Assembly (NCBI GenBank): GCA_025200525.1
Contig: CM045761.1
Span: 203,228,321 to 203,292,320 of the forward strand
Source: Camellia lanceoleosa
Taxonomy: Eukaryota; Streptophyta; Magnoliopsida; Ericales; Theaceae
DNA length: 64,000 nucleotides
Direction: 5' to 3'
Part shown: positions 23,822 through 36,000 of the stretch, in pieces
Numbering within the stretch: the stretch's first letter is position 1
Layout: each line of letters starts with the position of its first letter
Notes under the pieces: model-generated
The model's input: only the letters and a program-made list of their open reading frames with translations
The model's database searches: none
What the model was told of the DNA's origin: nothing
Program-made: the position numbers and the translations under genes

Positions 23822-24894
23822 ATTACAGATCCAAGGGAAATGAATAAAATAGAATCCATACAAACACTCAAAATAAAAATAAAAGTTTTAAACCCCCGGC
23901 CATTCATCAACTAGTAAATATCCCTTTGTCTTCAATCCAACAGACTGCATCCCCAGGTAAAAGAATTCATTCATTAGCCAAGTATCCACTACTTGTTTCA
24001 ACAGGAACCATTCTACCTCCTCCAACGCCAGGCTTTTCCTCACAGCCAGAGATTTGGAGTTTGTATGTTGGGAGGATACTGAGATCTCAGATCTCGATGC
24101 ACCCTCCCGGCCCGAAATATAGACAATAAAGGATAGATCCGTGATATAAGAGCACCAAACATGAGGCATTCATCAAATGGAAGTCTGTACATGAGATAAA
24201 TCAAACCACCAAGGTAAACCAAAACACCTGTAACAATAGAAGCTATAAAAGTGCCTGGGATAGCAAATGTGATGATGGCTCCAAAGTGTAAGAAGAATGG
24301 TTAAAGATAGAGGTATGAGATGATGATGACGATGATGGGGTTTGGTGTGAAAGACAAAACAAGTTATTGTCTGCTGTGAATGTGAATTTTGGCCATTGTT
24401 GTGTTGCTCTTTTGTTTTTGTCTCTGTCTAGAACATTTGGTGCTTTTGATTCATGAAGACACAAAACGTTTCTTCTTCTTATATATATATATATATATCA
24501 AAACACAATCATGTAAGCCATGGAAGAAATAGAAACTGTTAGGGTAAAAATGGAAGAGGAGAGGCCTCTCTCTTAGTCTTAAGCTTCGTGTCTTTTCTCG
24601 CTGAACCCCAACTCAATCCTTCATTCGGAGACATACAAAAACCAACTTCAAGAGTTGACACGAAGGAGCTACTGCCCTTCCTTCAAATCCGTAGGAAGTT
24701 GGCGACGAGGACACTGCCCACCAATGAGGGAAGGAATCGGTGGTTCTAGTGGCGGTGGTGCGACAGCAATGGGTCCGACGGCATTGGGTGAGAGAGAGAG
24801 AGAGAGAGAGAGAGTTATTGTAGAAGAACCAGTTTAATGGACATGGCGGAGATGGTCAAGATGCCATGTTTTGATCTCGATCACTAAAAGACAA
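23822..24894. other. Element F interior with host-gene fragment and simple repeats
   Basis: Lies between solo LTR D and the copia remnant. It contains the NHX-like fragment (24125-24300), a (TA)n tract at 24481-24500 and a (GA)n tract at about 24787-24813. Its left end continues the F LTR across D. The open frame at 23888-24169 (minus) overlaps the NHX fragment in another frame and then continues into sequence I do not recognise. Confidence 0.5.
24125..24300 (-). pseudogene. Fragment of an endosomal Na+(K+)/H+ antiporter gene (NHX5/NHX6-like)
   Basis: About 53 codons read without a stop from 24300 towards 24140. They encode two hydrophobic membrane segments with the run [18 protein letters not shown] followed by LMFGALIS, the hallmark of plant NHX5/NHX6 exchangers (CPA1 family), which act in Golgi/endosome pH and K+ balance. 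The conserved ATDPVTVLSIFQ that should follow is damaged by a small deletion and frameshift. A TAA codon stands immediately upstream. Only one exon-sized piece is present, so this is a captured or duplicated relic. Confidence 0.75.
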
Positions 24895-25190
24895 TCTTTA
24901 CAATGGCAATGGATCGAAGTTCCCATGAGGGTGTTTAATCACGCAGAAGAATACAATCTGGAAGAGGAAAAACAAAGAGAAAATTCAAGTAAGTAAAGAA
25001 CCCATGTTCTGTCCATATATTTATAATATATATGGTGGCTGTTAAGCAATGGTTACAACTTATCATAAATTCAAACTCAATGATCGCCATGTTTCTAAAC
25101 CATTGTGACTCTTCATTCAAATCTTAAACTTCCTACTTCCAGTAACTTCTTCCTACGGGAAGATTGAATCACCATATAAGGATTTCATTC
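24895..25190 (-). repeat. Inverted LTR copy at the left of the copia element
   Basis: Reverse complement of about 28328-28612, sharing blocks such as AAATCCTTATATGGTGATTC, GTTTAAGATTTGAAT and CATTGCTTAACAGCCACC. It lacks about the first 40 bp of the LTR and ends inside the integrase reading. Confidence 0.75.
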
Positions 25191-25204
25191 GAACACTTGT
25201 GGCC

Positions 25205-27660
25205 CTTTAAGAACTAAAACTCATCGAGGCATGGAATAATTTATTACTTTCACTGATGATTATTGAAGATATGGACATATCTACCTTCTTAAACACAAAT
25301 CAGAAGCAATTGACAAGTTTAAGGAATATAAATTAGAGGTAGAAAAGTAACTTGGTCGGTCCATTAAACACTTGAATAATGATAGAGGTGGTGAATATGA
25401 AGCTATGGATTCTTTCTGCAAGGACAATGGCATAAAACATTTGTTTACAATGCCACACACACCACAACAAAATGGAGTCGTAGAAAGACAAAATCGTACT
25501 CTCATGGAAATGACAAGGTCTATGATGTCTCATGCTGATTTTCCTATTCATTTTTTGGGGGAAGCCTTGTCCACCACTGCGTATATATTAAATAGAGTCG
25601 AAACTAAAGCCAAACCTCCAACTCTTTACGAATGCTGGCATGGAACTAAACCTAATATTCAAAATCTCAAAGTTTGGGGATGTAAGGCACATGTACTTAT
25701 TCTCAAACCATTAAGGGATAAATTGGGAAGCAAAACTTGGGAATGCAAGTTTATTGGTTATGTTGAAAATTAGAGTGGTTATCATTTTTGCCATCCCGAA
25801 CGTGGATTAATAAAAAGTAGAGATGCTATCTTTCTTGAATCCACTGATCTTGTTACTCCTATTGAACAAATTGAATTGCTCTCTGAAGTATCTCAGGATT
25901 CTTCTCTTCCTTCTTTGTCACACAGTCCATTTATTCTCCCCGAACCATCTAATAGTGGGAGCAAATGCAAATTACATGACGTTGTTTTACCTGCTTCGAA
26001 TCCTGAGATAAGTGGGAGTAAGAGAGCAAGACGTCCATCTACATTTTTGAAAGATCATTATGTTTTTCAAGTTGAAAAACTTAATAACATAGTAGATGAT
26101 CCTACTACTTATAATGAAGTAATGAGTAGCAGTGATGCTACTCAATGGCTTGAGGCAATGAATGAAGAACTTGACTCAATCAAGAAAAATGATGTTTGGA
26201 AATTAACCGATCTCTCGAATGGAAGAAAAGCCATTGGTTGCAAATGGGTTCTTAGAAAGAAATTCAAAGTAAATGGAAGTTTGGAGAAATACAATGCCAG
26301 GTTAGTAGCCAAGGGATTCACTCAACAACCTGGAATAAACTTCGTAGATACATATTCTCCTGTTGCAAAATTTGCCTCTATAAGGATTCTAATGGCGGTA
26401 GTAGCCAGGATGGATTTGGAATTGCATCAATTAGATGTTAAAACTGCTTTTCTCAATGGAGAATTAAAAGATGAAATTTATATGATTCAACCTAATGGTT
26501 TCCAGAACCAAGGCAACGAGGATAAAGTCTACAAGTTGAAGAAATCTCTATATGGACTTAAACAATCTTCGAGACAATGGTACTTGAAATTCCACCAAGC
26601 CATTTTAGAAATGGGCTATGTTTTGAGTCCATTAGATCACTGTGTTTATATCTAGAAAAATGATGACAAGTTAGCAATATTATCTTTATACATGGATGAT
26701 ATATTGTTAACAGGAAATTGTCCAGATATGATTATAAAAATCAAAACTTTCTTGGCATCTAGATTTGAAATGAAAGACATGGGTCTTGCAACCTATGTTC
26801 TAGGAATTAGAATTTCAAGAGATAGAAATTCAAAATTATTATATCTAGATCAAGAGAAATATCTAGACAAGGTGCTCAAAAGATTTAATATGGATAATTG
26901 TAATTCTTTAAGCACTCATGCTCGCAAGGGACAAAGTCTTAGTAAAAGTATGAGTCCTCAAACTAAGTCTGACGTTGAGGAAATGAGAAATGTCCCGTAT
27001 GCTCAGGCAGTAGGCAGCCTAATGTACGCTATGACAAGCACAAGACTTGACATCTATCATGCAATCGGATTGGTAAATCGGTTTCAATCCAATCCAGGTA
27101 AGGAACATTGGCAAGCAGTCAAAAGAATATTCAGATATTTAAAAGGTACTAAAAATTTGAAGTTATGTTTTGGTTTGTGTGATCTAGACATAAAAAGATA
27201 CACTAACGTGGATTTTGCAGGAGATGTAGATGATAGAAAATCTACTAGTGGTCATGTGTTATTGTTTGGTGGTACAGCAGTTTCTTGGTTAAGTAAGAAA
27301 TAGAGTTGTGTTGCAAAGTACACTATGGAAGCTGAATATATAGCTTGCAGCATAGCCGTTAGTAATGCGATCTGGATAAAATGATTTGTTGATAGTTTAC
27401 AATTAGGTATACCTGTCAGACCAGTCAATATGTTTTGTGACAATCAGTCTGCCATCTCATTAATAAAAAGTGGAGCAAATAGCTCTAAGGGAAAACATAT
27501 TGATGTAAGTTACCACTATATTCAAGACATAGTGGAGAGAGGTAAAATTAAAGTCAACTATATACCCTCAAAAGAGATGGTGGCTGACCCTATGACCAAA
27601 GGGTTGTCTCTAGAAAAATTCAGAGAACATGTAGCTAATATGGGATTGAAAAATGCCTAG
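25205..27660 (+). pseudogene. Copia pol: integrase, reverse transcriptase, RNase H
   Basis: Integrase core: TFTDDY near 25250, NDRGGEYEAM near 25380 and PQQNGVVERQNRT near 25470, covering all three catalytic acids. A linker follows, then RT from about 26100 (WLEAMNEELDSI, GCKWV, DVKTAFLNGEL) with an intact YMDD box near 26690. RNase H has the end motifs EAEYIA and DNQSAISL. Stops at about 25265, 25350, 25773, 26655, 27303 and 27380 break the frame. Gene order integrase before RT defines Ty1/copia. The N-terminal zinc finger, protease and gag are missing. Confidence 0.92.
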
Positions 27661-28299
27661 CTAGGTCGTTTAGCTACTTATATAAGAGCATAGTTGGATG
27701 ACTCTGGGGACGCCTAGATAACCAATGTTTTGCGACTCTATTTTGCATGGAAACATGTGTTTGGTCAGGTAACAAGATAGAGGAACTGACAAGGCATGGA
27801 TATCATAGTTAGCATGAAATGTAAAGTCCATAATATGCAACATGCTAACTAGATGATATTGTCTACTTGATCAGCAAAAAGTCATTGATAAGGTGTGTTG
27901 AGGAAAACCTTTAGGAATGGGTCTTAAAGGAAGTACTTAACAATAATTTCAATGCAGGTCAACACATGAAATATGTGTACGACTGAAGTCGTTAATGGTG
28001 ATTGGGTATGGACTATGAACCCATCACTGAAAATTGATGTCGTTCACTTGAAATATAGTGAATTGAAGTCATCTGGAGTGTGTTATAGTGGGAGAACACA
28101 TTCGAACGAGTGCGGTCAGATTGGTGGCAAAAACGTGCGCACGTATGGCCAAGTCACAATCAGGCATCAATCCATGAGGTAATTTCATAGATGAAAGTTG
28201 GCATGAGGCAAACTTTTGGTACCAAGGTAAACATGCCAAACTCAAGTTTTATCACCAATATTATAATGTGATCAAGTGGGAGATAAAGGTATGAGAGGT
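27661..28299. other. Copia 3' untranslated region
   Basis: 640 bp between RNase H and the right LTR with no supported gene. It ends in the purine-rich AAGTGGGAGATAAAGG, a fitting polypurine tract for copia elements. Confidence 0.6.
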
Positions 28300-28612
28300 G
28301 ATCACACCATAATATGGTGGACCCTCTCACACCAAATCAAATCCTTATATGGTGATTCAATCTTCCCGCAGGAAAAAGTTACTGGAAGTAGGAAGTTTAA
28401 GATTTGAATAAAGAGACACAATGGTTTAGAAACATAGTGATCATTGAGTTTGAATTTCTGATAAGTTGTGACCATTGCTTAACAGCCACCATATATACTA
28501 TAAATATATGAGAACATGGGTTCTTTACTTACTTGAATTTTCTCTCTGTTTTTCGTCTTCCAGATTGTATTCTTTTACGTGATTAAACATCCTCACGGAA
28601 ATTTTGATTCAT
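28300..28612 (+). repeat. Right (3') LTR of the copia element
   Basis: Starts near TGATCACACC after the polypurine tract. The right boundary is obscured because element E inserted at 28616. It is homologous, in inverted orientation, to 24895-25190. Confidence 0.65.
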
Positions 28613-28615
28613 TGC

Positions 28616-29156
28616 TGTATGAGTGATTTTCCGACCACACTGCCAACTCAGTATTCAGCTGGAGAGTACTGGCAGAATAGATGACACCTGGCTGACCTGC
28701 AACAGAAAGAGAAGATTCCAGCGGTGGTTCATCCACCCGGAGGCACTCCGACGATCAAGTCAGTATATCTCTCAAAGATAATCAATAGTACTAAACTCAC
28801 TGTTCTGAGTATCAATTGCGTACCTTAGTCCCATGGGGGTGCCTCTCTTTTATAGTTAACTCAATCCTTGTCCCAACAGAAGCCTAGCTTCAATGGACTT
28901 TAGTTCAGTGCTTATCCAGGACTCTTTAATAGATAGAGATAAACTCCCTAAGAGCTTTATCTTTATCCAGGCTGTGTCCCCTCATCATTCTAGGACTCTT
29001 GTGCCTTATCCGCTTATCTCGAATTCCAATATCTTCGGAGATAACCTCGGCCTCGCCGAGATCACCTCAGCGTCATGACCAAGACACGCGATACCTCGGC
29101 TGACACGTCGGCGTCACCTTAGCCACGTGTTGGTACTCAGAAAATATATCCCCACA
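28616..29156 (-). repeat. 3' LTR of element E
   Basis: 541 bp, beginning (minus strand) TGTGGGGATATATTTTC and ending CACTCATACA. It is preceded by the polypurine tract CCTAGGGGGCAGT. A TATA box (TATAAAAG, minus strand) is at 28847-28854. A segment GACTTGATCGTCGGAGTGCC parallels the gacttgtcc-ggagtgc block of the A/B LTRs, so the families are related. Confidence 0.8.
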
Positions 29157-30156
29157 ACTGCCCCCTAGGTTCTATTACCTCAGCATTCTGAGGTGATGGA
29201 ACCTATATCGGCATTTCTGCCAAGACATCGAATTTGCCGAGATCATTATTGTAGGCCGATATGTCTTTCTTAAAGATCAAGAATTCCAAGAGCTTCTTCA
29301 CGCGTATGAGCTGTTATACATAACAACTCAACCGTTTTAGCCACACGTCTTCCCCTTACTGAATCGTGTTTGTGACGCGCCTTTAAGTCGTCTTACGCTT
29401 GTGTGCACCATCTGACGAATCCGTATTTCTAGGGTTTATCCATTCCCTTCTGCCGCCTTTTTGTACTTTTGACAAAATCAGTATCCTCTCTCTTCGTCTC
29501 TTCACTTTTCACTTTCACGTCTGAAGCTTTTTTCTCTTTCTAACTTTTCCCTTCAAGATCCTCTATTGCCTAAGCTTTCAAAGCTCTGCAACTCGCTCCG
29601 TTCATTTCCTCCAGTGAGGTTCTTGCTAATCTGTCCGCTGCCGCCGTTCTTCTGGCCTCGGCGATCTCAACTCCGGCTTCCCCTCCTTGGTGAGTTACTG
29701 TTTCCTCATGATTTAACATCCTGTTTTAGTTTTTAAAGATATCTTGAGTTCTTGTCATTTTTGCGAACTTGCTTGTGACTTTGATTAGTTCAATTTGTTC
29801 ATGTATCTGAGTATGATTGCCTCGTGATTCTGTTTTTGCCCAATCTCTTCTTGAGTATTCACAACCTGCACACACATTTGTCCGTTTTTGCCATTGTTCT
29901 TGGCCTTGTACCCTTTCACACACTCTGTCACAGTGTTCTTGGTAGTTCACGCTTGTTCTTGATTCTGAAACACGTTCTTGTTTTCTGTTTTCTGTGTCTT
30001 TTCTAGATTCCTGCCTTCAATCTTTGTTCCCACAGACTTAGGTTTTGGGATTTGTTTGTAGAACCCACAAATTTTTAGAAAAAACTAAAACGAATTCCTT
30101 CTAGATCCATACAAACCGTTATCATAGTACATTTGTAGGTTTTTAACCGAGGACCT
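29157..30156. other. Leader region of the antisense gene of element E
   Basis: 1 kb between the polypurine tract and the antisense gene. It is pyrimidine-rich around 29450-29600 and could hold the promoter and leader of the plus-strand gene. No protein domain was recognised. Confidence 0.4.
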
Positions 30157-32507
30157 TTGCACCCTCCAAAAATACTTCTTCCTGAAATCCGATACCTCTA
30201 TTTAAGCCGACGTCATGGGTATGTGAAGCATAGGGTAGACACCCCGACAAAATTAGAATATTTTAGGCGAGAGTTTTCCATCCCTGCCGACGTGTATCTG
30301 AGGTTGGCTGGGGAGGATGACTCCATCATGCCTACAACTGATTCTATGTCCTTCCCTGTGGTAGCCTTTATTGAGTGCGAACTTCGGCTCCCACTCAACA
30401 TCCTGTTTCGTGAGATACTTCACTACTATAAGTTGAACCCAATGCAACTTGCCATCAATTCCTACTGAGTCATAAACGGTATAATTGCCTTAGCCAAACA
30501 AGAGAATGTTAGGATCACCTTAGCCGACATCCAATACTGTTACACCATGTGTGGCCTCAAAAAAGATACAGGCTACGTTTACTACCTTAAGCCGAGGTCT
30601 ACAGCATATAAAATCGTAGCCGACCTCCCAGACTCCAACAAGGGAACTGGAGACGATTACTTCATTACCTCGGGAAACTGGGAGTTTGCTCCAGACGAGG
30701 ATCTCCATCTCTATCCTCTTCCTCGAACAGTTTTTGTAGAGGGCAATGGTAAGAGCCCTGTGTTCATACTAACTTGTTTTTAAAGTCTTCAATACTTTGT
30801 TTGTTTCTAATGTCTGTTTTTCTTGCAGCTCTTCCTTAGCCACCAAAGGGCTTCCGTCAGTCTTTCTTTCCCAGCAAAGACTTGAGGAAACTCTTGGATC
30901 TGCCAGTCCTCAAACGGAGAGCCCCTCTGGTCCTCAATTTCATTCCCATCTACAAATTAGTTCTGCTCGATGTCCCAAAGAAGAAGAAGAAAAGCCTGTC
31001 ACCTCCTTCTGCCACAACTCCCCCATCTGCCTCCACATCTCGGCTAGATCAAGGATCGACTTCTAATCCTGTAGAGCAGCTGCCAACCTCAGCTCCATAT
31101 CTGATCCCGATATCCCAACGTCGATGCCGGCGATGAACCGTTTTTGCTGCCGAGATGGGCCGTCAAAAAGCAGTCACCAAGGATTTTTTGGCCAACATTC
31201 CTGACTCAGTTGATGCTCAACCAGCACCAACTCAGCCTCCAAAGCCGAAGCAAAAAAGGATAAAGAAGGCTCAGCCAAAGGCAACGGTGACTCAGATCGA
31301 TTCTGAGGACACCTTGCCAATTTCGAAATTGGCTGAGAATAAGAAGACCACCTCTGTCCCCGAGAAGAGGTCTGCTGAAACACAACCATCCGAATCCACC
31401 AGATCAAAGAGGCCAAGGTCATCTGCTGCAACTACCTCGGGGTCTCGAAAGCATGATTCCCCCTGGGCCCCCCAAATCACATTGGAGGATAAGCCAGTTA
31501 TGGCTAGCGATAGCGCTGATGACATTAATGTCGGCGTTGCCCTTAGTACTGCTCTGCTTCTTCTCAGCGATCTCGACCGAAACGCCGAGTTGAGTGAATA
31601 TGAAAACTATGCTTTGATGCTCCAGCGCTCTGTCCAAGTAAGTGTCTTTATTTGGTCATGTTTCTTTCTTTCTTGTACTTAGAAAATTTTCTAATAACTT
31701 TTGTCTTGTTCACTTTCAGGCCATCCAGCATGCTCATTCATTCTCAATGCAAGCCTTTGCGAATCGGTAGGAGCTAGCCGACAAGAAGAAGGAGGCTGCT
31801 AGTCTACAAAAGGCCAACAAAAGCTTACAATCAAAAATGAAGAAGTTGGAAGACCGTAGAAATCGCCATCAAAGCTAAGGCGATCTTAGATGAAAAGTCT
31901 TCTTGAGGCCATTAACAAGGTTTTTGAGGCCTAGAGGAAAGAATCCGAGGAAAAGATGGCCCAAGCCCAAAGAGAACTCTAGAATGCCTTGGCTACCAAA
32001 GACGCTGAGCTGAAGGAGGCCGACCAGAAGGGGTACAATGAGAGGGTGGCCGATGTCACGACAGACTATGAAAGGCAAGTAAAGCAAGCATGCAACAAGG
32101 GTTTTACCCTTGGTTGGATGAATTTGCTTAAAAGGCTTGAGGTCCCCGAGGACTCCCCCTTTGGGAATGCCGACGTCCTTCCTCTTCCATTCCCTCCAAC
32201 TCCAAGCCAATCCAACGACGAATCTGAGTCTGAGGAGGAGACCTTGGTGAGAAAATCAAAGGAGGCTGCTGGGACCAAGTCCCCTTCTCTAAATGAGCAA
32301 GTCCTGGACTTGACTCAAGATGAGGAGGGTGAGCAAGTTCCCAAAGATACTACAGCTGTGGAGGCATCAGCCGACGTGGACAAGAGCCTTGATGAAACCC
32401 TTCAAGGAATTGATGCCGAACTTGCGGCGGAGAAGGCTGCCGAGGTGTCTTCTCAACAGTCCTCCGAGGTCCTAACCCAGCCTGCTAATGCTGCTGAAGA
32501 CTCTTAA
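30157..32507 (+). pseudogene. Antisense accessory gene of element E (putative gypsy-type transposon domain)
   Basis: Opposite strand to pol. Exon 1 (30157-30748) has the PF04195-like domain: REFSIPADVYLRL, LPLNILFREILHYY and TGYVYYLKPR. Intron 1 is 30749-30828 (GTAAG...TTGCAG). Exon 2 (30829-31637) is Lys/Pro/Ser-rich with basic runs like nuclear localisation signals (PKPKQKRIKK). Intron 2 is 31638-31719. Exon 3 (31720-32507) is a coiled coil with the conserved GFTLGW motif and a long acidic tail. Stops at 30466, near 30840, 31134 and 31768, plus frameshifts around 31880-31980, break it. Both introns sit at the same domain borders as in the A and B genes. Confidence 0.75.
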
Positions 32508-33029
32508 TTTCATGTTTTTCTCTTTCTATTGTGTACTTTTTTGTTCTTCTCTTTTTTTGGAACAATTAGTAAGTTTTGGCCGGCGTGCCTTCTTTTGAAT
32601 GTTAATACAACTTTCCTTCTCTGAATGCTTGTATCTTTGTCTTCTCTTTACTGCTTTTGCATGATCCTATACTTAGAATTTTTTGTATATCTTTAATATA
32701 CACTTCAATCCTTGTATAACCTTTTCAGGGTGACACACCTCGGTCACATAAACTCGGTTTAACTTCAACTTGTAAACTTTTCTCAAGTTTCAACAAGTGT
32801 TAAACATCATCTCGGTTTAACTTCAACTTGTAAACTTTTCTTAAGTTTCAACAAGTGTTAAACATAATCTCTTCTTTCTGCCCCCTAATGTGAACCTAAG
32901 TTCCACTTGGGTTCTCATTATGCATGTATTCCAGAAACAACGTTTATGTATCTTTATCAATCACAAGTATATAAACATATAAACGAGCTAAAACTTTATT
33001 TCTTTACTTCGGCAAAATGACAAAAAATT
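32508..33029. repeat. Spacer between convergent genes of element E, with a 58-bp direct repeat
   Basis: Separates the 3' ends of the antisense gene and pol. A 58-bp unit beginning CTCGGTTTAACTTCAACTTG is present twice in tandem (32753-32810 and 32811-32868) with three or so differences. No gene. Confidence 0.8.
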
Positions 33030-36000
33030 CTAATAATAGAAAATTTTCAAATTGCAAGTGTTCCAAGGCCTTGGCAGCTCTTTACCCTCATTATCTTCAA
33101 GCCGATATGTCCCATTGCCCAGTACCGAGATGATTCTGTAGGGTCCTTCCCAATTTGGGCCAAGCTTCCCCTCTCTGGGATCCTTCTTGTTACTGACGAC
33201 TTTCCTTAGGACGAGGTCACCAATTTGAAACTCCCTTGGGTTGACCCTTTTATTATAAGCTCTGGCAAGCTGCTGCTGGTATGCTGCCAGCTGAATTGCA
33301 GCTCTCTCCCTTCTTTCTTCTAGTAGGTCCAGATCTCGAGCTAAGAGTACATCATTAGTCCCGTTCTCTACTCCCTGGGTTCTGATCCCAGGGATGCCGA
33401 CTTCCAACGGAATGACAGCTTCTGTGCCATAGGCCATGGCAAAGGGGGATTCCCCCGTTGATCTTCTCGGCGTAGTCCAATATGCCCAGAGCACACTTGG
33501 TAGTTCATCCATCCACTTTCCCTTTGCTGCCTGCAGCCTCTTCTTTATCCCATCCAAGATAACTTTGTTGGATGTTTCTGCTTGTCCATTGCTTTTAGGA
33601 AAGCTTGGGATTGATAAGTAGTTCTTGATCTTGAAATTTGCGCAGAAGCTCTTGATTAGCTTACTGTCAAATTGCGTTCCATTGTCTGCGACTATTGCTC
33701 TTGGGATCCCAAATCTTGTGATTATGTTCTTCCATATGAAGCTCTTTACGTCCATATCTCAGATCTTGGCTAAGGGCTCAGCTTCTATTCACTTGGTGAA
33801 GTAATCTGTTGCTACCAGCAAGTACTTCCTTTGCCCAGTTACTTGGGGCAGTTGTCCGACAAGATCTATTCCCCATTGGGCAAACGGCCAAGGACTGGAT
33901 ACTGGGTTCAAATCTGCTGCTAGTTGGTGTATCAGAGGTGCAAACCTTTGGCACTTTTCACACTTCTTGACGTAGGCCTCTGCGTCTTTCTGCATGTAGG
34001 GCCACCAATACCCCTGGGTAATGGCCCTATGAGCTAGTGATCTACCCCCAGCGTGGCTTCCGCAAATTCCTTCATGTATTTCATATAGAAAATCTTCAAC
34101 TTGTGAAAGGTGTACACACCTTAAAAGGGGTCTAGTGAAAGATATTCTGTAAAAATGTCTTTCTACTGTTAGACTGAATCTTGCCGACTTCAATCTGATC
34201 TTGTGTGCCTCCTTGTGGTCATCTGGCAGCTTTCCTTCTTTCAGGAATGCAACAATTGCATCCATCCAGCTTGGTCCCATGTCCACACACATTGCTTCAC
34301 ACTTTGTGGTCCGTGGTTCGATGCTCGAGCCCGACAAGTAGTCAACCATTATTGTCCTCGCTTTTTCAGGTTGTATTGCACTAGCTAGGTTGGCCAATGC
34401 ATCGGCGTAATTGTTATCATCTCGGCTAACCTGAAGTAACCGGCAGTTCTGAAACAAGGCTGCCAATCTGATGACCTCCTTTGCATAGGCCGACATCCTT
34501 TTATCTCGGGCTACAAATTCGCCTGTTGTCTAGTTAACTATAAGCTGTGAGTCATAAAAGATTATTACCTTATCTACTTGTACTGCTGCTGTCAGCTTCA
34601 GTCCTGCAATGAGTGCTTCATATTCTGCTTCATTATTTGAGGCCTTGAACCCTAAACGAATCGACTATTCTAGTATCTGCCCATCTGGAGATACCAGTAC
34701 TACTCCTACCCCCGCTCCCTGTCGGTTGGAACTCCCATCAACAAACAGTCGAAAGGAGTCTTCGATGCAAATGATGCAGGGTCTGAGTTTTTTCTCGTTT
34801 CTTGGTTCTTTTGCCTTTGGCTGGGCTCCTCCTTGCTTGTTTGGACATCGTTCACCTTGGCTCAACGAAGCCCGATGTTCGATAGATTCTGGCGTAAACT
34901 CATCCACAAAGTCAGCCAAAACTTGGCCTTTGATTGTCGCTCAGTCTCAGACTCCAGTCATATCGCCCAAGGCGATCGCCCATCCGCTATTCTTCCTGTC
35001 AGGTCTCCTTGTTGCAGCAAGGACTTCAAGAGGTGTTCAGTTAGCACCACAATTTTATGGGCCTAGAAGTAATGGTTCAGCTTCTTTGAAGCCATTACTA
35101 AAGCCAGTGCCTAGATACCTTGTTTCTGCATCGGCCAGGGTTTTGCTTACATAGTAAACTGCCCTTTACTCCCCTTTTTCTTCTCGGATTACCACTGCGC
35201 TTACTACGTGTTCTGAAACTGCTAAGTACAGGAACAGCTCCTCCCCAGGTTCTGGATTTGAAAGAACTGGTGTTGTGGTCACATACTTCTTCAGGTCGGC
35301 CAAAGCGGCTTCGCACTCCTCGGTCCATAGAAAGTCTGTGGCTTTCTTCACTAAGTTGAAGAAAGGTTTGCACTTGTCTAAGCTTCTGCTGATGAACCTA
35401 TTCAGGGCTGCGGCCCTTCCAGTTAGCATTTGTACCTGTTTTGCCGACGTCGGGCTCTTCAATCCCAGGATAACCTTAATCTGATCTGGGCTGGCCTCAA
35501 TGCCCCTTCTAGTCACCAGGTATCCCAAAAACTTACCAAATCCTACTCCAAATGCACACTTTGCTGCATTGAGTCGGAGCCGATATGTTTTAAGGATGTC
35601 AAAGATTGCTTTCAAGTCGGCCAGATGACCTTTAGGTTCCTTGGTCTTCACGACCATGTTATCAATGTACACTTCCACCGTTCCGCCAATCAGGTGTTTG
35701 AACATCTTGGTTACCAATCTTTGGTAAGTTGCTCCTGCGTTTTTCAACCCGAAAGGCATCACTCTGTAGCAGTACAGCCCTTTGAGAGTGATAAACGCAG
35801 TCTTCTCTTCATCTGGGGGGGTACATGGCTATCTGATGGTACCCCCTGTATGCATCTAGGAAGCTCATCCTTCCATGCCCCGAAGTGGCGTCTACCAGCT
35901 GGTCAATCTTGGGTAGAGGAAAGCTGTCTTTGGGACAGGCTTTGTTCAGGCTCGTAAAGTCTACGCAGACCCTCCATTTACCATTATTTTTCTTCACCAC

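Larger units (their letters stand above)
24895..28612 (+). mobile_element. Ty1/copia element remnant with inverted terminal LTR copies
   Basis: Integrase, RT and RNase H on the plus strand (25205-27660), then a non-coding 3' region, a polypurine-like AAGTGGGAGA at about 28274-28284 and an LTR from about 28300 to 28612. The left flank (24895-25190) is the reverse complement of the right LTR instead of a direct copy, and joins straight into integrase. gag, protease and the normal 5' LTR are absent. The right end was hit by element E. Confidence 0.75.

Noticed and set aside
24655..24837. 60-codon frame with Gly-rich stretch and RERERE tail
   Set aside because: The tail is the (GA)n microsatellite and no start context or homology is visible.
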